In this document: piece after piece, positions 1-9,484 of the stretch | How the letters are laid out: each line of letters begins with the position of its first letter | Numbering within the stretch: position 1 is the stretch's first letter | Origin: Pseudomonas indica NBRC 103045 | GTDB lineage: Bacteria > Pseudomonadota > Gammaproteobacteria > Pseudomonadales > Pseudomonadaceae | Length of the DNA: 64,000 bases | Reading direction: 5' to 3' | NCBI RefSeq assembly: GCF_002091635.1 | Contig: NZ_BDAC01000002.1 | Location: 124,001 to 188,000, forward strand | The notes under the pieces: generated by a model | What the model was told of the DNA's origin: nothing | What the model saw: the letters and a program-made list of their open reading frames with translations, nothing else | Database searches by the model: none | Program-made: the position numbers and the translations under genes

Positions 1-900
1 GGCCAGCTCCACCGTGACCGCCAGTTCCAGATCGTCATCGTTGGATGGCACCAGGCCGATGTGGCTGGGCCTCAGGCCGAAGCGGTACTCCCCTTCGCCG
101 ATGCCTCGCAGATCCGGGTTCAACGGAAAGTGCAGGCAGTCCTCGAAACTGACTTCGTTGTCGGCGATGCGCCCGTGCATCAGGTTGATCGGCGGCTCGG
201 AGAAAAGCTCCGCGGCCAGCATCTGCTGGGGCCGGTGATAGACATCGGCGGTCTTGCCGCTCTGGATCACCCGCCCCTCGTGGAGAATGGTCGTGGTCCC
301 GCCCAGGGCCAGCGCTTCGTTGGGCTCGGTGGTGGCATACACTGCAATGGTTCGACGCGCCTTGAACAGCTCACGCATCTCCTGGCGAAGCTCTTCGCGC
401 AGCTTGTAATCCAGATTGACCAGCGGCTCGTCGAAAAGAATCAGATCGGCATCCTTGACCAGCGCACGCGCCATCGCCGTGCGTTGCTGCTGTCCACCGG
501 ACAGCTCCAGCGGATAGCGGCCTAGGAAGGACTCGATATGCAGCATCTCGGCGGTTTCACGCACCTTGCGCTCGATCGTCACCTTGTCCATCCCCGCCTG
601 GCGCAGCGGCGAAGCGATGTTCTCGAACACCGTCATGGTCGGGTAGTTGATGAACTGCTGGTAGACCATGGAGACGTTGCGGTGCCGTACCGGCACACCG
701 GTAACATCCGCGCCGTTCATCAGGATGCGTCCGCTGGTGGGCTTGTCCAGTCCGGCCATGAGGCGCATCAGGGAAGTCTTGCCGGCCAGGGTGCGACCGA
801 CCAGCACATTGAAAGAGCCCGGCTCGAAGCTCAGGCAGGCATCCTCGATGTAGATCTGGTTATCGACGATGCGGCTGACATGCTCCAGCGTTAACGACAT
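1..900 (-). CDS. ABC transporter ATP-binding protein, GlpS-like (3' part beyond the window)
   Basis: Read on the minus strand from ATG at 898-900 and open to the window edge, so about 300 residues are visible and the C-terminus is missing. It has the fold order of a carbohydrate-type (MalK/UgpC/GlpS) importer ATPase: P-loop GRTLAGKT (residues 35-42), Q-loop near 81, signature LSGGQQQR (133-140), Walker B FDEP (156-159), then the start of a C-terminal TOBE-type region. The usual H-loop histidine (THD in MalK) is replaced in YATTEP (around 191). It lies 56 bases behind a sigma-54 promoter and divergent from a sigma-54 activator, so import of a polyol, glycerol or sugar under that activator is inferred. 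The substrate is not readable from the sequence. Confidence 0.85.
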   Translation of the reverse strand, partial: MSLTLEHVSRIVDNQIYIEDACLSFEPGSFNVLVGRTLAGKTSLMRLMAGLDKPTSGRILMNGADVTGVPVRHRNVSMVYQQFINYPTMTVFENIASPLRQAGMDKVTIERKVRETAEMLHIESFLGRYPLELSGGQQQRTAMARALVKDADLILFDEPLVNLDYKLREELRQEMRELFKARRTIAVYATTEPNEALALGGTTTILHEGRVIQSGKTADVYHRPQQMLAAELFSEPPINLMHGRIADNEVSFEDCLHFPLNPDLRGIGEGEYRFGLRPSHIGLVPSNDDDLELAVTVELA

Positions 901-955
901 GGCCTGTCCTTATCATTGTTTAGCCTGCACAGCACTTGGGCTGTTCAACCGATAA

Positions 956-972
956 GGCGACTTTCGTGCCAA
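956..972 (-). promoter_or_regulatory. sigma-54 (-24/-12) promoter for the ABC operon
   Basis: On the minus strand the sequence TTGGCACGAAAGTCGCC has GG and GC separated by exactly 10 bases, matching the RpoN consensus TGGCAC-N5-TTGC apart from one base in the -12 box. The predicted start near 945 leaves a leader of about 45 bases before the ABC ATPase ATG. Confidence 0.75.
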
Positions 973-1068
973 GCCTTGTTCGTTTTCGAAAATCGAAAGT
1001 AAGCACCTGAATTAAAAAGAGTTAATGGACAGAGAAAGGCACTGGATACCGCGCTGATATAGCGAGAA

Positions 1069-1128
1069 TGAACATTTTCGCGTGAACAACTGGACACTTT
1101 GATCATTGACATTGAACAGTCATGAACA
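1069..1128. promoter_or_regulatory. Cluster of four TGAACA half-sites, candidate activator binding region
   Basis: TGAACA occurs at 1069, 1083, 1113 and 1123 within 60 bases. This is about 100-170 bases upstream of the sigma-54 promoter, the usual position for an enhancer bound by a sigma-54 activator. The divergent activator gene is the obvious ligand. The assignment is inference. Confidence 0.45.
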
Positions 1129-1196
1129 ACACTGTCTAACCCAGCGAGGTGCTCGAGCGCCCATAAAAACAAGAAACGCCGACGGGACTGACCCAC

Positions 1197-3041
1197 ATGG
1201 CCGAACCTGCCCAGCTGCTGCATGACACCATCATTCGCGAATCCTGGAACCGTTGTCGCGACTACGGCCTGACCCACCAGACGCCCCCGAGCTTCGGCCG
1301 CCCTCCCCAAGGGGAGGTATCGGCGCTGCTGGAAAGCCATCGCGCCCTGGTGCAGACCACCCACCAGGAAGTCCTGCCCTACTACGAAAACATCCTCGCC
1401 AACTCCAACTGCCTCATCCTCCTGGCCGATAACCAGGGGCAGCTACTGCAATCCTGGGGCGACCGGCGCTTCGTCGAGCCCGCCTACGCGCCCGGCTTCG
1501 ATGCAGGCGCCGGCTGGCTGGAGCGCCAGACCGGCACCAACGCTATCGGCACAGCCCTGGCATGCGGACAGGCCGTGCACATCCAGCGTGACGAGCATTT
1601 CCTCAAGGCCAATCGGTTCATGACCGGCTCCGCCTCGCCGATCTTCGATGCGCAGCGCCAGATGATCGGCGTGCTCGATGTTTCCAGCGACAGCTACCTG
1701 CCGCCTACCCATACCCTGGGAATGGTCAAGATGATGAGCCAGTCGGTGGAGAACCGGCTGATCCTCAACCTGTTCCGGGACCAGTATTTCCAGCTCACCT
1801 TCAACACCAGTCACGACAACCTGGATAGCCAATGGTCCGGCCTGCTGATGTTCGATGAGGACGGCCTCGTGGTTTCCGCCAATCGCCGGGCGGACAGCCT
1901 GCTCGGTGTAGGGCTGGCACGCGTAAGGGTGGAAAGCCTGTTCGACATACCGCTACAGCAACTCCTCGACCAACCGGAAGGCCAGCCCTTCCCTCTGCGC
2001 GCCGCCGGCCGCTACCGGTTCCAGGGTCTGCTCAAACGCCCGCAGAAACCACGTATCCAGGCCCGCGACTTCCGCCCCCAGCCCGTTGCCACAAAGAAGC
2101 AGGAAGGCTTTACCCTCGACTCGATCAACCTCGGAGATTCGCGGGTGGACAAGGCCGTGCGGCAAGCCCAGCGAATTCTGGAAAAGGACATTCCCATCCT
2201 GATCCATGGCGAAACGGGGGTTGGCAAGGAGGTCTTCGTCAAGGCACTGCACCAGGCCAGCTCGCGGGCGGAGCAGCCCTTTATCGCGGTGAACTGCGCG
2301 GCCATTCCGGCGGAGCTGGTGGAGTCGGAGCTGTTCGGCTACGAAAAGGGGGCGTTCACGGGGGCCAATCAGAAAGGCAGCATCGGGCTGATCCGCAAGG
2401 CCGACAAAGGCACCTTGTTCCTCGACGAGATCGGCGATATGCCACTGAACGTACAGGCTCGGCTGCTGCGGGTCCTGCAGGAACGCAGCGTGCAGCCGCT
2501 GGGCGGCGGCGAGCCCTATCCGGTGAATATCCGCTTGATGTCCGCCACCAACCGTCTTCTCCGCCAGGACGTGGAGGCTGGACTGTTCCGCCAGGACCTC
2601 TATTACCGCGTCAGCGGTCTCAACCTCGAATTACCCCCCCTACGCGAACGCAGCGACAAGGCGGCGCTGTTCCAGCGGGTCTGGGACTACTATCGCGAAC
2701 CCCAGCAATGGGCGGGTCTGAGCCGCGACGTGCTCGAACTGTTCCAACGCCACCCCTGGCCCGGCAACCTCCGCCAGTTGAGCAGCGTGATCCAGGTGGC
2801 GCTGGCCATGGCCGATGATCAACCGATCCGCCCCGAGCACTTGCCGGATGACTTCTTCGCCGACCTGGAAGCAAACCAGGTCACGTCAATGCCGACGCAC
2901 GAATACCCCAGCTCGCCCGGCGCCGATCTGATCAGCCAATACCATGCCTGCGGCGGCAATGTTTCCCATCTGGCCCGCAGCCTTGGCGTGAGCCGCAACA
3001 CGCTGTACAAGCGGCTGCGGGAGCAGGGACTGAAGGTCTGA
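1197..3041 (+). CDS. Sigma-54-dependent transcriptional activator, AcoR type
   Basis: 614 residues. The N-terminal 1-200 resembles the GAF sensor of AcoR-like regulators (ERQTGTNAIGTAL motif near 110). A PAS-like linker follows, then the AAA+ domain: Walker A GETGVGKE near 340, the sigma-54 contact loop GAFTGA near 390, and Walker B LFLDEIGD near 410. The Fis-type helix-turn-helix ends the protein (GGNVSHLARSLGVSRNTLYKRL). All residues for ATP-driven open-complex formation are present. It is divergent from the ABC ATPase and its sigma-54 promoter, so it most likely activates that operon in response to a small organic effector bound by the GAF domain. No strong Shine-Dalgarno precedes the ATG. 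Confidence 0.9.
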   Translation: MAEPAQLLHDTIIRESWNRCRDYGLTHQTPPSFGRPPQGEVSALLESHRALVQTTHQEVLPYYENILANSNCLILLADNQGQLLQSWGDRRFVEPAYAPGFDAGAGWLERQTGTNAIGTALACGQAVHIQRDEHFLKANRFMTGSASPIFDAQRQMIGVLDVSSDSYLPPTHTLGMVKMMSQSVENRLILNLFRDQYFQLTFNTSHDNLDSQWSGLLMFDEDGLVVSANRRADSLLGVGLARVRVESLFDIPLQQLLDQPEGQPFPLRAAGRYRFQGLLKRPQKPRIQARDFRPQPVATKKQEGFTLDSINLGDSRVDKAVRQAQRILEKDIPILIHGETGVGKEVFVKALHQASSRAEQPFIAVNCAAIPAELVESELFGYEKGAFTGANQKGSIGLIRKADKGTLFLDEIGDMPLNVQARLLRVLQERSVQPLGGGEPYPVNIRLMSATNRLLRQDVEAGLFRQDLYYRVSGLNLELPPLRERSDKAALFQRVWDYYREPQQWAGLSRDVLELFQRHPWPGNLRQLSSVIQVALAMADDQPIRPEHLPDDFFADLEANQVTSMPTHEYPSSPGADLISQYHACGGNVSHLARSLGVSRNTLYKRLREQGLKV

Positions 3042-3047
3042 TCACCT

Positions 3048-3953
3048 TTACAACCCGGCCCGACCGGGCTTCGGCGAAAACCAGCCGGTGATTTTCCAGC
3101 CCTGCTGCATGCCGGCTACCGCCAGCAGGATGGCCGCCACACCCAGCCATTGCAGCAGGCTCAGGCGATGGCCGAAGGCCAACCAGTCGACGAAGATCGC
3201 CGCGATCGGATAGACGAACGACAGCGCGCCCGTCAGTGCCGTCGGCAGTTTCTGGATCGCGTCGTAGAGCAGCAGGTACATCACGCCGGTATGCAGAATG
3301 CCCAGCGTGATCAGGCTGGCCCAGGCGGCAGACTGCTGCGGCAGCTCGAAGCTGGCCAGCGGTGCCAGCATCAAGGTGCCAGTAACGAGCTGGATCAGTG
3401 CGATCAGGTGGGGCGGCGTGCCGCTCAGTTGCTTCACGATCAGCGCCGCAATGGCGTACAGGAATGCCGCGCCGAGCGCCAAGGCGATGCCCAGCAGATA
3501 ATTACCGCCTCCCTCTGCCGAGCCACCATGGGCACTGACGATGGCCAACATTCCGAGAAAGGCCAGTCCCAGCCAGGCCAGCTTCGCGGATGTGATGCGC
3601 TCACCCAGGAAGAGCGCCGCCAACCCGACCAGCATGAATGGCTGGACGTTGTACACCGCCGTACTGATGGCAATCGATGCGCCGGAATAGGAAGCGAAGA
3701 GCAGCAACCAGTTGCCGACGATGGCCACCCCGCTGAGCACCGCAAGAGCCAGCACCCGACGCCCCAGCAGATCGGCACGCAACATACCGAGTGCTCGGCA
3801 CACCACCAGCAGCATGGCGCCACCGATCAGGCAGCGCCAGAACACCACGTCCACCACCGCCTGCCCCGAGACCAGCACGAACCAGCCGATGGTTCCGGAG
3901 ATCAGCATCGCTGCAACCATCTCCAGCGATCCGCGTTTGAGTGCTTTATCCAT
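3048..3953 (-). CDS. EamA/DMT-family transporter
   Basis: 301 residues with ten predicted membrane segments arranged as two EamA repeats, the normal length for drug/metabolite (RhaT-like) exporters. The start ATG at 3953 follows GGAG at a proper distance. It is divergent from an Lrp/AsnC-type regulator, a frequent pairing in which the regulator senses an amino acid and the permease exports it. The substrate is unknown. It ends 6 bases from the 3' end of the sigma-54 activator, so the two are convergent. Confidence 0.88.
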   Translation of the reverse strand: MDKALKRGSLEMVAAMLISGTIGWFVLVSGQAVVDVVFWRCLIGGAMLLVVCRALGMLRADLLGRRVLALAVLSGVAIVGNWLLLFASYSGASIAISTAVYNVQPFMLVGLAALFLGERITSAKLAWLGLAFLGMLAIVSAHGGSAEGGGNYLLGIALALGAAFLYAIAALIVKQLSGTPPHLIALIQLVTGTLMLAPLASFELPQQSAAWASLITLGILHTGVMYLLLYDAIQKLPTALTGALSFVYPIAAIFVDWLAFGHRLSLLQWLGVAAILLAVAGMQQGWKITGWFSPKPGRAGL

Positions 3954-4034
3954 GGTTTCAGCTCCAATACAGGAGCCTTCATTATTCAGATGTGCGCATC
4001 CCCGCTTCCAGCGCTAATCTGAGGCAAAACAGGG

Positions 4035-4061
4035 AAAACGCCTTTATTACAGAGGCATTTT
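4035..4061. promoter_or_regulatory. Imperfect palindrome between the EamA gene and the Lrp-type regulator
   Basis: AAAACGCCT (4035-4043) and AGGCATTTT (4053-4061) are inverted copies matching at 8 of 9 positions, with a 9-base AT-rich spacer. They end 25 bases before the regulator ATG. Lrp/AsnC proteins typically bind such imperfect AT-rich palindromes, so this is a candidate operator for the divergent pair. Confidence 0.4.
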
Positions 4062-4086
4062 CAATCGACCACCTAACAGGCTCCAT

Positions 4087-4524
4087 ATGACCGACGAAAT
4101 CGACCAAACCCTGATCGCCGCCCTGATGGAAGACTCCCGCCGCTCGCTCAAGGCACTGGCGCAGATCAGCGGCCTCTCCTCCCCCAGCGTCGCCGAACGC
4201 CTGCGCCGCCTGGAAGAGCGCGGCGTGCTCAAGGGCTACACCGTGGAGATCGACCCGCGTCACTTCGGCTACCAGCTGCAAGCCATCGTCCGGGTACGCC
4301 CGCTACCGGGCAGGCTGCACGAGGTTGAACGGCTGATCCAGGCCACCCCCGAATTCACCGAATGCGACAAGGTCACCGGCGAAGACTGCTTCATCGCCCG
4401 CCTGCACGTGCGCTCCATGGAACAACTGGACGAACTGCTCGACCGCATCAACGGCTACGCCGAGACCAACACCGCCATCGTCAAGAAGACTTCGGTAGCG
4501 CGGCGGTTGCCGCCGATGAACTGA
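4087..4524 (+). CDS. Lrp/AsnC-family transcriptional regulator
   Basis: 145 residues. An N-terminal winged helix-turn-helix (residues 4-60, with LKALAQISGLSSPSVAERLRRLEERGVL) is followed by a RAM/ACT-like effector domain (65-140), the standard two-domain layout and length. It lies divergent from the EamA transporter with about 130 bases between, so local control of amino-acid export is the likely role. The effector cannot be deduced. Confidence 0.9.
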   Translation: MTDEIDQTLIAALMEDSRRSLKALAQISGLSSPSVAERLRRLEERGVLKGYTVEIDPRHFGYQLQAIVRVRPLPGRLHEVERLIQATPEFTECDKVTGEDCFIARLHVRSMEQLDELLDRINGYAETNTAIVKKTSVARRLPPMN

Positions 4525-4646
4525 GACGAGAGCATGCAACGAACCGCAACCCAACCAGCGAAGTCCAATCTCTTGAAGGGAGCGTCCAGGGCGTCAACTG
4601 CTAGCGCTGCTCTGGGCGATGTATCCCGCCTTCAGGAGACCGACCG

Positions 4647-4931
4647 ATGGTTACTCATTACAAGGTCGCCGGACACTTGGCCTGCGGCCGACACGGCAAT
4701 AACCTGCCATCCACATCGCAGTTGGCCAAGGTGAAATGCCGCAATTGCCGTAACACCGAGGCATTCAAAGAGGCCCGCCGGGCAGAGCGCAACGCCGCAC
4801 GACGTGCCGCCCGCAAGGCAAGCAAGGAGCACGTCTCCAATGACTGGCGCACAGCCTGGGAAAACAGACTCGCCGCCCTCCCCGGCCCACAGCGTTTGCC
4901 ACGCGGCTTTGCCGATCAGCGATTCGTCTGA
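4647..4931 (+). CDS. Conserved hypothetical small basic protein
   Basis: 94 residues starting MVTHYKVAGHLACGRHG, with GGAG 9 bases upstream of the ATG. A cysteine near residue 13 and a CRNC motif near residue 33 could form a small zinc-ribbon-like knuckle. An Arg/Ala-rich helical stretch (about 40-60) and an RxAWENRLAAL segment follow. No function is recognised. It is convergent with cysS across a bidirectional terminator. Codon use resembles its neighbours, so a real gene is likely. Confidence 0.65.
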   Translation: MVTHYKVAGHLACGRHGNNLPSTSQLAKVKCRNCRNTEAFKEARRAERNAARRAARKASKEHVSNDWRTAWENRLAALPGPQRLPRGFADQRFV

Positions 4932-4947
4932 CGCCGACCGACAGACA

Positions 4948-4980
4948 AAGAAAAGGCCGCTACAAGCGGCCTTTTCTTTT
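4948..4980. terminator. Bidirectional Rho-independent terminator
   Basis: AAAGGCCGC, a short loop and GCGGCCTTT are followed by T-rich sequence on the plus strand and preceded by A-rich sequence, so it can serve both the small hypothetical gene and cysS. Confidence 0.85.
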
Positions 4981-4991
4981 CAGTGGAAGGA

Positions 4992-6380
4992 TCACTCGGC
5001 CAGACGCCAAGTGGTACCGCCCTTACCGTCTTCCAGCACCACGCCCATGGCAGTGAGCTGGTCACGGATACGGTCGGATTCGGCCCAGTCCTTGGCGGCA
5101 CGGGCATCAAGACGGGCCTGGATGAGGCGTTCGACTTCCGCCGCATCGACCTTGCCCTCCGCCCCGGCCCGCAGGAATGCATCGGGTTCCAGTTGCAGGA
5201 CGCCGAGCAAACCGGCCAACGCTTTCAGCCGCGTGGCCAGAGCGGCGGCGGCCTGAGGATCGGCCTCACGCAGCCGGTTCACCTCGCGGACCATTTCGAA
5301 CAACACGGCGCAGGCTTCCGGCGTATTGAAGTCATCGTCCATCGCCGCGGCAAAGCGCTCGACGAACGCATCGCCACCCGCCGGCTCGGTCCGGGGCAGC
5401 CCCTTGAGCGCATGGTAGAAACGCTCCAGAGCCCCCTTGGCTTCCTTGAGGCTGTCTTCGGAGTAGTTGATCGGGCTGCGGTAGTGACTGGAGACCAGCA
5501 GGTAGCGCACCACCTCGGGATGGTACTTCTCCAGCACCTCGCGGATCGTGAAGAAGTTGCCCAGCGATTTGGACATCTTCTCGCCGTCCACACGCACCGC
5601 GCCGGCGTGCATCCAGGCGTTGGCGTACAGCTTGCCGGTGGCCGCCTCGCTCTGGGCGATCTCGTTTTCATGGTGCGGGAACACCAGGTCCGGACCGCCG
5701 CCATGGATGTCGAAAGTCTCGCCGAGGCAGCAGGTGGACATCACCGAGCACTCGATATGCCAGCCCGGGCGCCCCTTGCCCCAAGGCGAATCCCAGCTCG
5801 GCTCGCCCGGCTTGGCGCCCTTCCAGAGCACAAAGTCCAGCGGGTCTTCCTTGATCTCGTCCACCTCGATGCGGGCGCCGATCTTCAGGTCTTCGATCTT
5901 CTTGCGCGACAGCTTGCCGTAGCCGGCGAACTTGCCGACCCGGTAGTACACGTCGCCGTTGCCGGGCGCGTAGGCGTAGCCCTTGTCGATCAGGGTCTGG
6001 ATCATCTCGTGCATGCCGGCGATATGGGCCGTGGCACGTGGTTCGATGTCCGGCCGCAGCACGTTCAGACGGGCCTCGTCTTCGTGCATGGCGGCGATCA
6101 TCCGCTCCACCAGCGCTTCGAACGGCTCGCCGTTCTCGTTGGCACGCTTGATGATCTTGTCGTCGATGTCGGTGATGTTGCGCACGTAGGTCAGGTCATA
6201 ACCGCGATGGCGCAGCCAGCGGGCAACCACGTCGAAGGCCACCATGACCCGCGCATGGCCGATGTGGCAGAAGTCATAGACGGTCATGCCACAGACGTAC
6301 ATGCGCACCTGGTTGTCCACCAGCGGCTTGAAGGCATCCTTGGTCTTGCTGAGGGTGTTGTAGATACTCAGCGCCATCAT
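4992..6380 (-). CDS. cysS: Cysteinyl-tRNA synthetase
   Basis: Charges tRNA-Cys with cysteine in the cytosol. 462 residues with the class I signature CHIGHAR near residue 37, KMSKS ([12 protein letters not shown]) near 270, and the cysteines and histidines of the active-site zinc ([13 protein letters not shown] at the N-terminus; HIECSVM near 235). Two adjacent ATGs begin the gene. The first overlaps the glnS stop as ATGA, so cysS is translationally coupled to glnS and lies downstream of it in one transcript. Length is normal for the family. Confidence 0.97.
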   Translation of the reverse strand: MMALSIYNTLSKTKDAFKPLVDNQVRMYVCGMTVYDFCHIGHARVMVAFDVVARWLRHRGYDLTYVRNITDIDDKIIKRANENGEPFEALVERMIAAMHEDEARLNVLRPDIEPRATAHIAGMHEMIQTLIDKGYAYAPGNGDVYYRVGKFAGYGKLSRKKIEDLKIGARIEVDEIKEDPLDFVLWKGAKPGEPSWDSPWGKGRPGWHIECSVMSTCCLGETFDIHGGGPDLVFPHHENEIAQSEAATGKLYANAWMHAGAVRVDGEKMSKSLGNFFTIREVLEKYHPEVVRYLLVSSHYRSPINYSEDSLKEAKGALERFYHALKGLPRTEPAGGDAFVERFAAAMDDDFNTPEACAVLFEMVREVNRLREADPQAAAALATRLKALAGLLGVLQLEPDAFLRAGAEGKVDAAEVERLIQARLDARAAKDWAESDRIRDQLTAMGVVLEDGKGGTTWRLAE

Positions 6381-8047
6381 TGCCCCCAGGAATCACGCAG
6401 GGTCACGGTGCGGTTGAACACCGGGGCCCCCGGCTTACTGTCTTTCAGATCGGCGACGAAGTAGCCCTCGCGCTCGAACTGGAAACGCTCTTCCGGCGCG
6501 GCATTGGCCAGCGATGGCTCGGCACGGCAGCCTTTCAGCACGACCAGGGATTCCGGATTGATGTTGTCGAGGAAGCTACCGCCCTCCTCGGCCTTTTCCG
6601 GGTTCGCCGAACGGAACAGGCGATCGTACAGACGCACTTCGCACTCGACGCTGCCTTCCGCCGGCACCCAGTGGATCACGCCCTTGACCTTGCGGCCTTC
6701 CGGGTTCTTGCCCAAGGTGTTTTCGTCGTAGGAGCAGCGCAGTTCGACGATGTTGCCGTCGGCGTCCTTGATCGCCTCGTCGGCGCGGATCACATAGCTG
6801 CCGCGCAGGCGCACTTCCCCACCCGGGATCAGCCGCTTGTAGCCGGCCGGCGGGACTTCCTCGAAGTCGCTGGCGTCGATGTAGATCTCACGGGCGAACG
6901 GCAGTACCCGTACGCCCATATCCTGCTTCGGATGGCGCGGCAGCTCGAGTTGCTCCACCTTGTCTTCCGGATAATTGGTGATCACCACCTTCAGTGGCTT
7001 GAGCACACACATGGCCCGCGCGGCGTTGGCGTCCAGGTCTTCCCGGATGGCGAACTCCAGCATGCCGATATCCACCACACCACCGGCACGGTTGACGCCG
7101 ATCATCTCGCAGAAGGTGCGGATCGAGGCCGGGGTATAGCCGCGACGACGATAGCCGGACAGCGTCGACATGCGCGGGTCGTCCCAGCCGCTCACGTGGC
7201 CTTCATCCACCAGTTGCTTGAGCTTGCGCTTGCTGGTGATGGTGTAGTTCAGGTTCAGCCGGGCAAATTCGTATTGGCGCGGCTGCGCCGGCACCGGCAG
7301 GTTTTCCAGGAACCATTCGTAGAGCGGACGGTGATCCTCGAACTCCAGGGTGCAGATCGAGTGGGTAATGCCTTCGATCGCGTCCGACTGGCCGTGAGTG
7401 AAGTCATAGCTGGGATAGATGCACCACGTGTCGCCGGTCTGGTGATGGTGGGCGTGGCGAATACGGTAGAGGATCGGATCGCGCAGATTGATGTTCGGCG
7501 ACGCCATGTCGATCTTCGCGCGCAGCGAACGGGCACCGTCCGGGAACTCACCGGCCTTCATGCGGGCGAACAGGTCGAGGTTCTCCTCCACGCTGCGGTC
7601 ACGGAACGGGCTGTTCTTGCCCGGCTCGTGCAGACTGCCTCGGTATTCGCGCATCTGCTCGGCATTCAGGTCGCAGACGAAGGCCTTGCCGGCCTTGATC
7701 AGGTGGATGGCCCACTCATGCAACTGGTCGAAGTAGTCCGATGCATAGCGCTCCTCGCCGGCCCACTTGAAGCCCAGCCACTCCACATCGGCCTTGATGG
7801 CGTCGATGTATTCCTGGTCTTCCTTGGCCGGGTTGGTGTCGTCGAAACGCAGGTTGCACTCGCCACCGAACTCCTGGGCCAGACCGAAATTCAGACAGAT
7901 CGACTTGGCGTGACCAATGTGCAGGTAGCCGTTCGGCTCCGGCGGGAAACGGGTGACGATCTTCTGGTGCTTGCCGGATTCCAGGTCGGCCTGGACGATC
8001 TGGCGAAGGAAATTCGAAGCGGCGGGAATCTCTGGCTTGCTGCTCAT
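6377..8047 (-). CDS. glnS: Glutaminyl-tRNA synthetase
   Basis: Charges tRNA-Gln with glutamine. The start chosen is [13 protein letters not shown] at 8047, because the five extra codons of the longer frame (to 8062) look like leader. 556 residues. Class I HIGH motif (YLHIGHAKS) near residue 40, the GlnRS KMSKS equivalent TSKRKLKQL near 270, and a C-terminal beta-barrel anticodon-binding region ending LRDSWGQ. It is the first gene of a glnS-cysS operon, with a 4-base overlap between them. The promoter should lie in 8048-8168, shared divergently with ppiB. Confidence 0.97.
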   Translation of the reverse strand: MSSKPEIPAASNFLRQIVQADLESGKHQKIVTRFPPEPNGYLHIGHAKSICLNFGLAQEFGGECNLRFDDTNPAKEDQEYIDAIKADVEWLGFKWAGEERYASDYFDQLHEWAIHLIKAGKAFVCDLNAEQMREYRGSLHEPGKNSPFRDRSVEENLDLFARMKAGEFPDGARSLRAKIDMASPNINLRDPILYRIRHAHHHQTGDTWCIYPSYDFTHGQSDAIEGITHSICTLEFEDHRPLYEWFLENLPVPAQPRQYEFARLNLNYTITSKRKLKQLVDEGHVSGWDDPRMSTLSGYRRRGYTPASIRTFCEMIGVNRAGGVVDIGMLEFAIREDLDANAARAMCVLKPLKVVITNYPEDKVEQLELPRHPKQDMGVRVLPFAREIYIDASDFEEVPPAGYKRLIPGGEVRLRGSYVIRADEAIKDADGNIVELRCSYDENTLGKNPEGRKVKGVIHWVPAEGSVECEVRLYDRLFRSANPEKAEEGGSFLDNINPESLVVLKGCRAEPSLANAAPEERFQFEREGYFVADLKDSKPGAPVFNRTVTLRDSWGQ

Positions 8048-8114
8048 GGGGACCTTGATCAATGTGGGTGCGCGGCTCAGGGTAGGCCGGCCAAATCAAA
8101 GCGCTTATCATAGC

Positions 8115-8149
8115 CGAAGCTGTCAACCCCCTGACAGCCTTCGTTTTTT
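8115..8149 (+). terminator. Terminator-like hairpin in the ppiB leader
   Basis: CGAAG-CTGTCA (8115-8125) pairs with TGACAG-C-CTTCG (8132-8143) with one bulged C and a 6-base loop, and TTTTTT follows at 8144-8149. No plus-strand gene lies immediately upstream, because glnS is divergent, and only 19 bases remain before the ppiB ATG. The hairpin therefore sits inside the ppiB 5' leader and may attenuate it. It could alternatively act as a DNA operator palindrome (GCTGTCA-N6-TGACAGC). Confidence 0.6.
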
Positions 8150-8168
8150 CCGACAGAGCGAATTCCCC

Positions 8169-8663
8169 ATGATCAAGCTGCACACCAACCACGGCGTCAT
8201 CACCCTGGAACTGTTCGAAGACAAGGCCCCCGAAACCGTGGCCAACTTCAAGGAATACGTGAAGTCCGGACACTACGACAACACCATTTTCCACCGCGTG
8301 ATCGGCAACTTCATGATCCAGGGCGGCGGTTTCGAACCGGGCATGAAGCAGAAGTCGACTCGTGCACCGATCAAGAACGAAGCCAACAACGGCCTCTCCA
8401 ACAAAGTCGGTACTATCGCCATGGCGCGCACCATGGAGCCGCACTCGGCCTCCGCGCAATTCTTCATCAACGTCGCCGACAACACCTTCCTCGACCATAG
8501 CGCACCGACCGTCCAAGGCTGGGGTTATGCCGTGTTCGGCCAGGTGACCGAAGGCATGGACGTGGTCAATGCCATCAAGGGTGTCGCCACCACCATGCGC
8601 TCCGGCCATCAGGATGTGCCGGTTGACGACGTGATCATCGAGAAGGCCGAGATCGTCGAGTGA
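8169..8663 (+). CDS. ppiB: Peptidyl-prolyl cis-trans isomerase B (cyclophilin)
   Basis: Catalyses proline isomerisation during protein folding in the cytoplasm. 164 residues starting [15 protein letters not shown] with no signal peptide, which separates it from periplasmic PpiA. Cyclophilin motifs: [14 protein letters not shown] (around 36-49), [18 protein letters not shown] (around 83-100) and [16 protein letters not shown] longer in-frame reading from 7953 runs into glnS and is rejected. Its TGA overlaps the lpxH GTG as GTGA, so lpxH is coupled to it. Confidence 0.96.
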   Translation: MIKLHTNHGVITLELFEDKAPETVANFKEYVKSGHYDNTIFHRVIGNFMIQGGGFEPGMKQKSTRAPIKNEANNGLSNKVGTIAMARTMEPHSASAQFFINVADNTFLDHSAPTVQGWGYAVFGQVTEGMDVVNAIKGVATTMRSGHQDVPVDDVIIEKAEIVE

Positions 8664-9385
8664 GCGTCCTGCTTATTTCTGACCTTCATCTCGAAGAGGA
8701 GCGCCCGGACATTACCCGGGCGTTTCTGCTTTTCCTGAAGGAGCGCGCGCGCAAGGCCGAAGCGCTGTACATCCTCGGCGACTTCTTCGAGGCCTGGATC
8801 GGCGACGACGCCATGACTCCGTTCCAGCGCTCCATTGCCCAGGCCCTGCGAGAACTGAGCGACTCAGGCACCCGTATCCATCTGATGCATGGCAACCGTG
8901 ACTTCATGATCGGCGCGGACTTCTGCCGGGAAGCAGGCTGCACTCTCCTGCCCGACCCTTGCGTGATCGATCTGGGCGGCGAGCCCGTGCTGCTGAGCCA
9001 TGGCGATGCGCTCTGCACCCGCGACGTCGCCTACATGCGCCTGCGCCGCTGGCTGCGCAACCCGGTTTCACTGTGGATTCTCCGCCACCTCCCCCTGGCG
9101 ACTCGCCACAAGCTGGCGCGCAAGCTGCGCAAGGAAAGCCATATGCAGACTCGCCAGAAGGCCGCCGAGATCATCGACGTCACCCCCGAAGAAGTACCTC
9201 GCCTCATGGCTGAGCATAAGGTCCGCACCTTGATCCATGGCCATACCCACCGCCCGGCCATCCATGAACTGCACGTCAGCGGACAGGCCGCCCGGCGCAT
9301 CGTGCTGGGAGACTGGGATCGCCAGGGCTGGGCCTTGCAGGTGGACGAACAAGGCTACCGACTGGCCCCCTTCGCTCTTTCCTGA
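8660..9385 (+). CDS. lpxH: UDP-2,3-diacylglucosamine diphosphatase
   Basis: Hydrolyses UDP-2,3-diacylglucosamine to lipid X and UMP at the inner membrane, a step of lipid A synthesis. 241 residues beginning with GTG in the ppiB stop codon. Calcineurin-like metallophosphoesterase motifs are all visible: DLHLEE (8-13), [11 protein letters not shown] (40-50), GNRD near 80, SHGDALC near 113 and HGHTHRP near 195, supplying the dinuclear Mn site. The ppiB-lpxH coupling is characteristic of Pseudomonas. Confidence 0.96.
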   Translation: MSVLLISDLHLEEERPDITRAFLLFLKERARKAEALYILGDFFEAWIGDDAMTPFQRSIAQALRELSDSGTRIHLMHGNRDFMIGADFCREAGCTLLPDPCVIDLGGEPVLLSHGDALCTRDVAYMRLRRWLRNPVSLWILRHLPLATRHKLARKLRKESHMQTRQKAAEIIDVTPEEVPRLMAEHKVRTLIHGHTHRPAIHELHVSGQAARRIVLGDWDRQGWALQVDEQGYRLAPFALS

Positions 9386-9484
9386 ATTCCAGTGACCGCC
9401 CTCTCAAGCTGGCGATCTGCCACTTGACGAAAGACGATGTGGTTCTCAGCATCGCCGCTCCTTCAAGCCCGTCAAGGAGCGACC

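Noticed and set aside
61-894. Plus-strand frames of 154 and 118 residues at the window start
   Set aside because: They lie antisense to the ABC ATPase, whose Walker A, signature and Walker B motifs are all present on the minus strand.
4983-8113. Two long plus-strand frames (493 and 577 residues) across cysS and glnS
   Set aside because: Antisense shadows of two certain tRNA synthetase genes, with His/Gln/Asp-rich composition.
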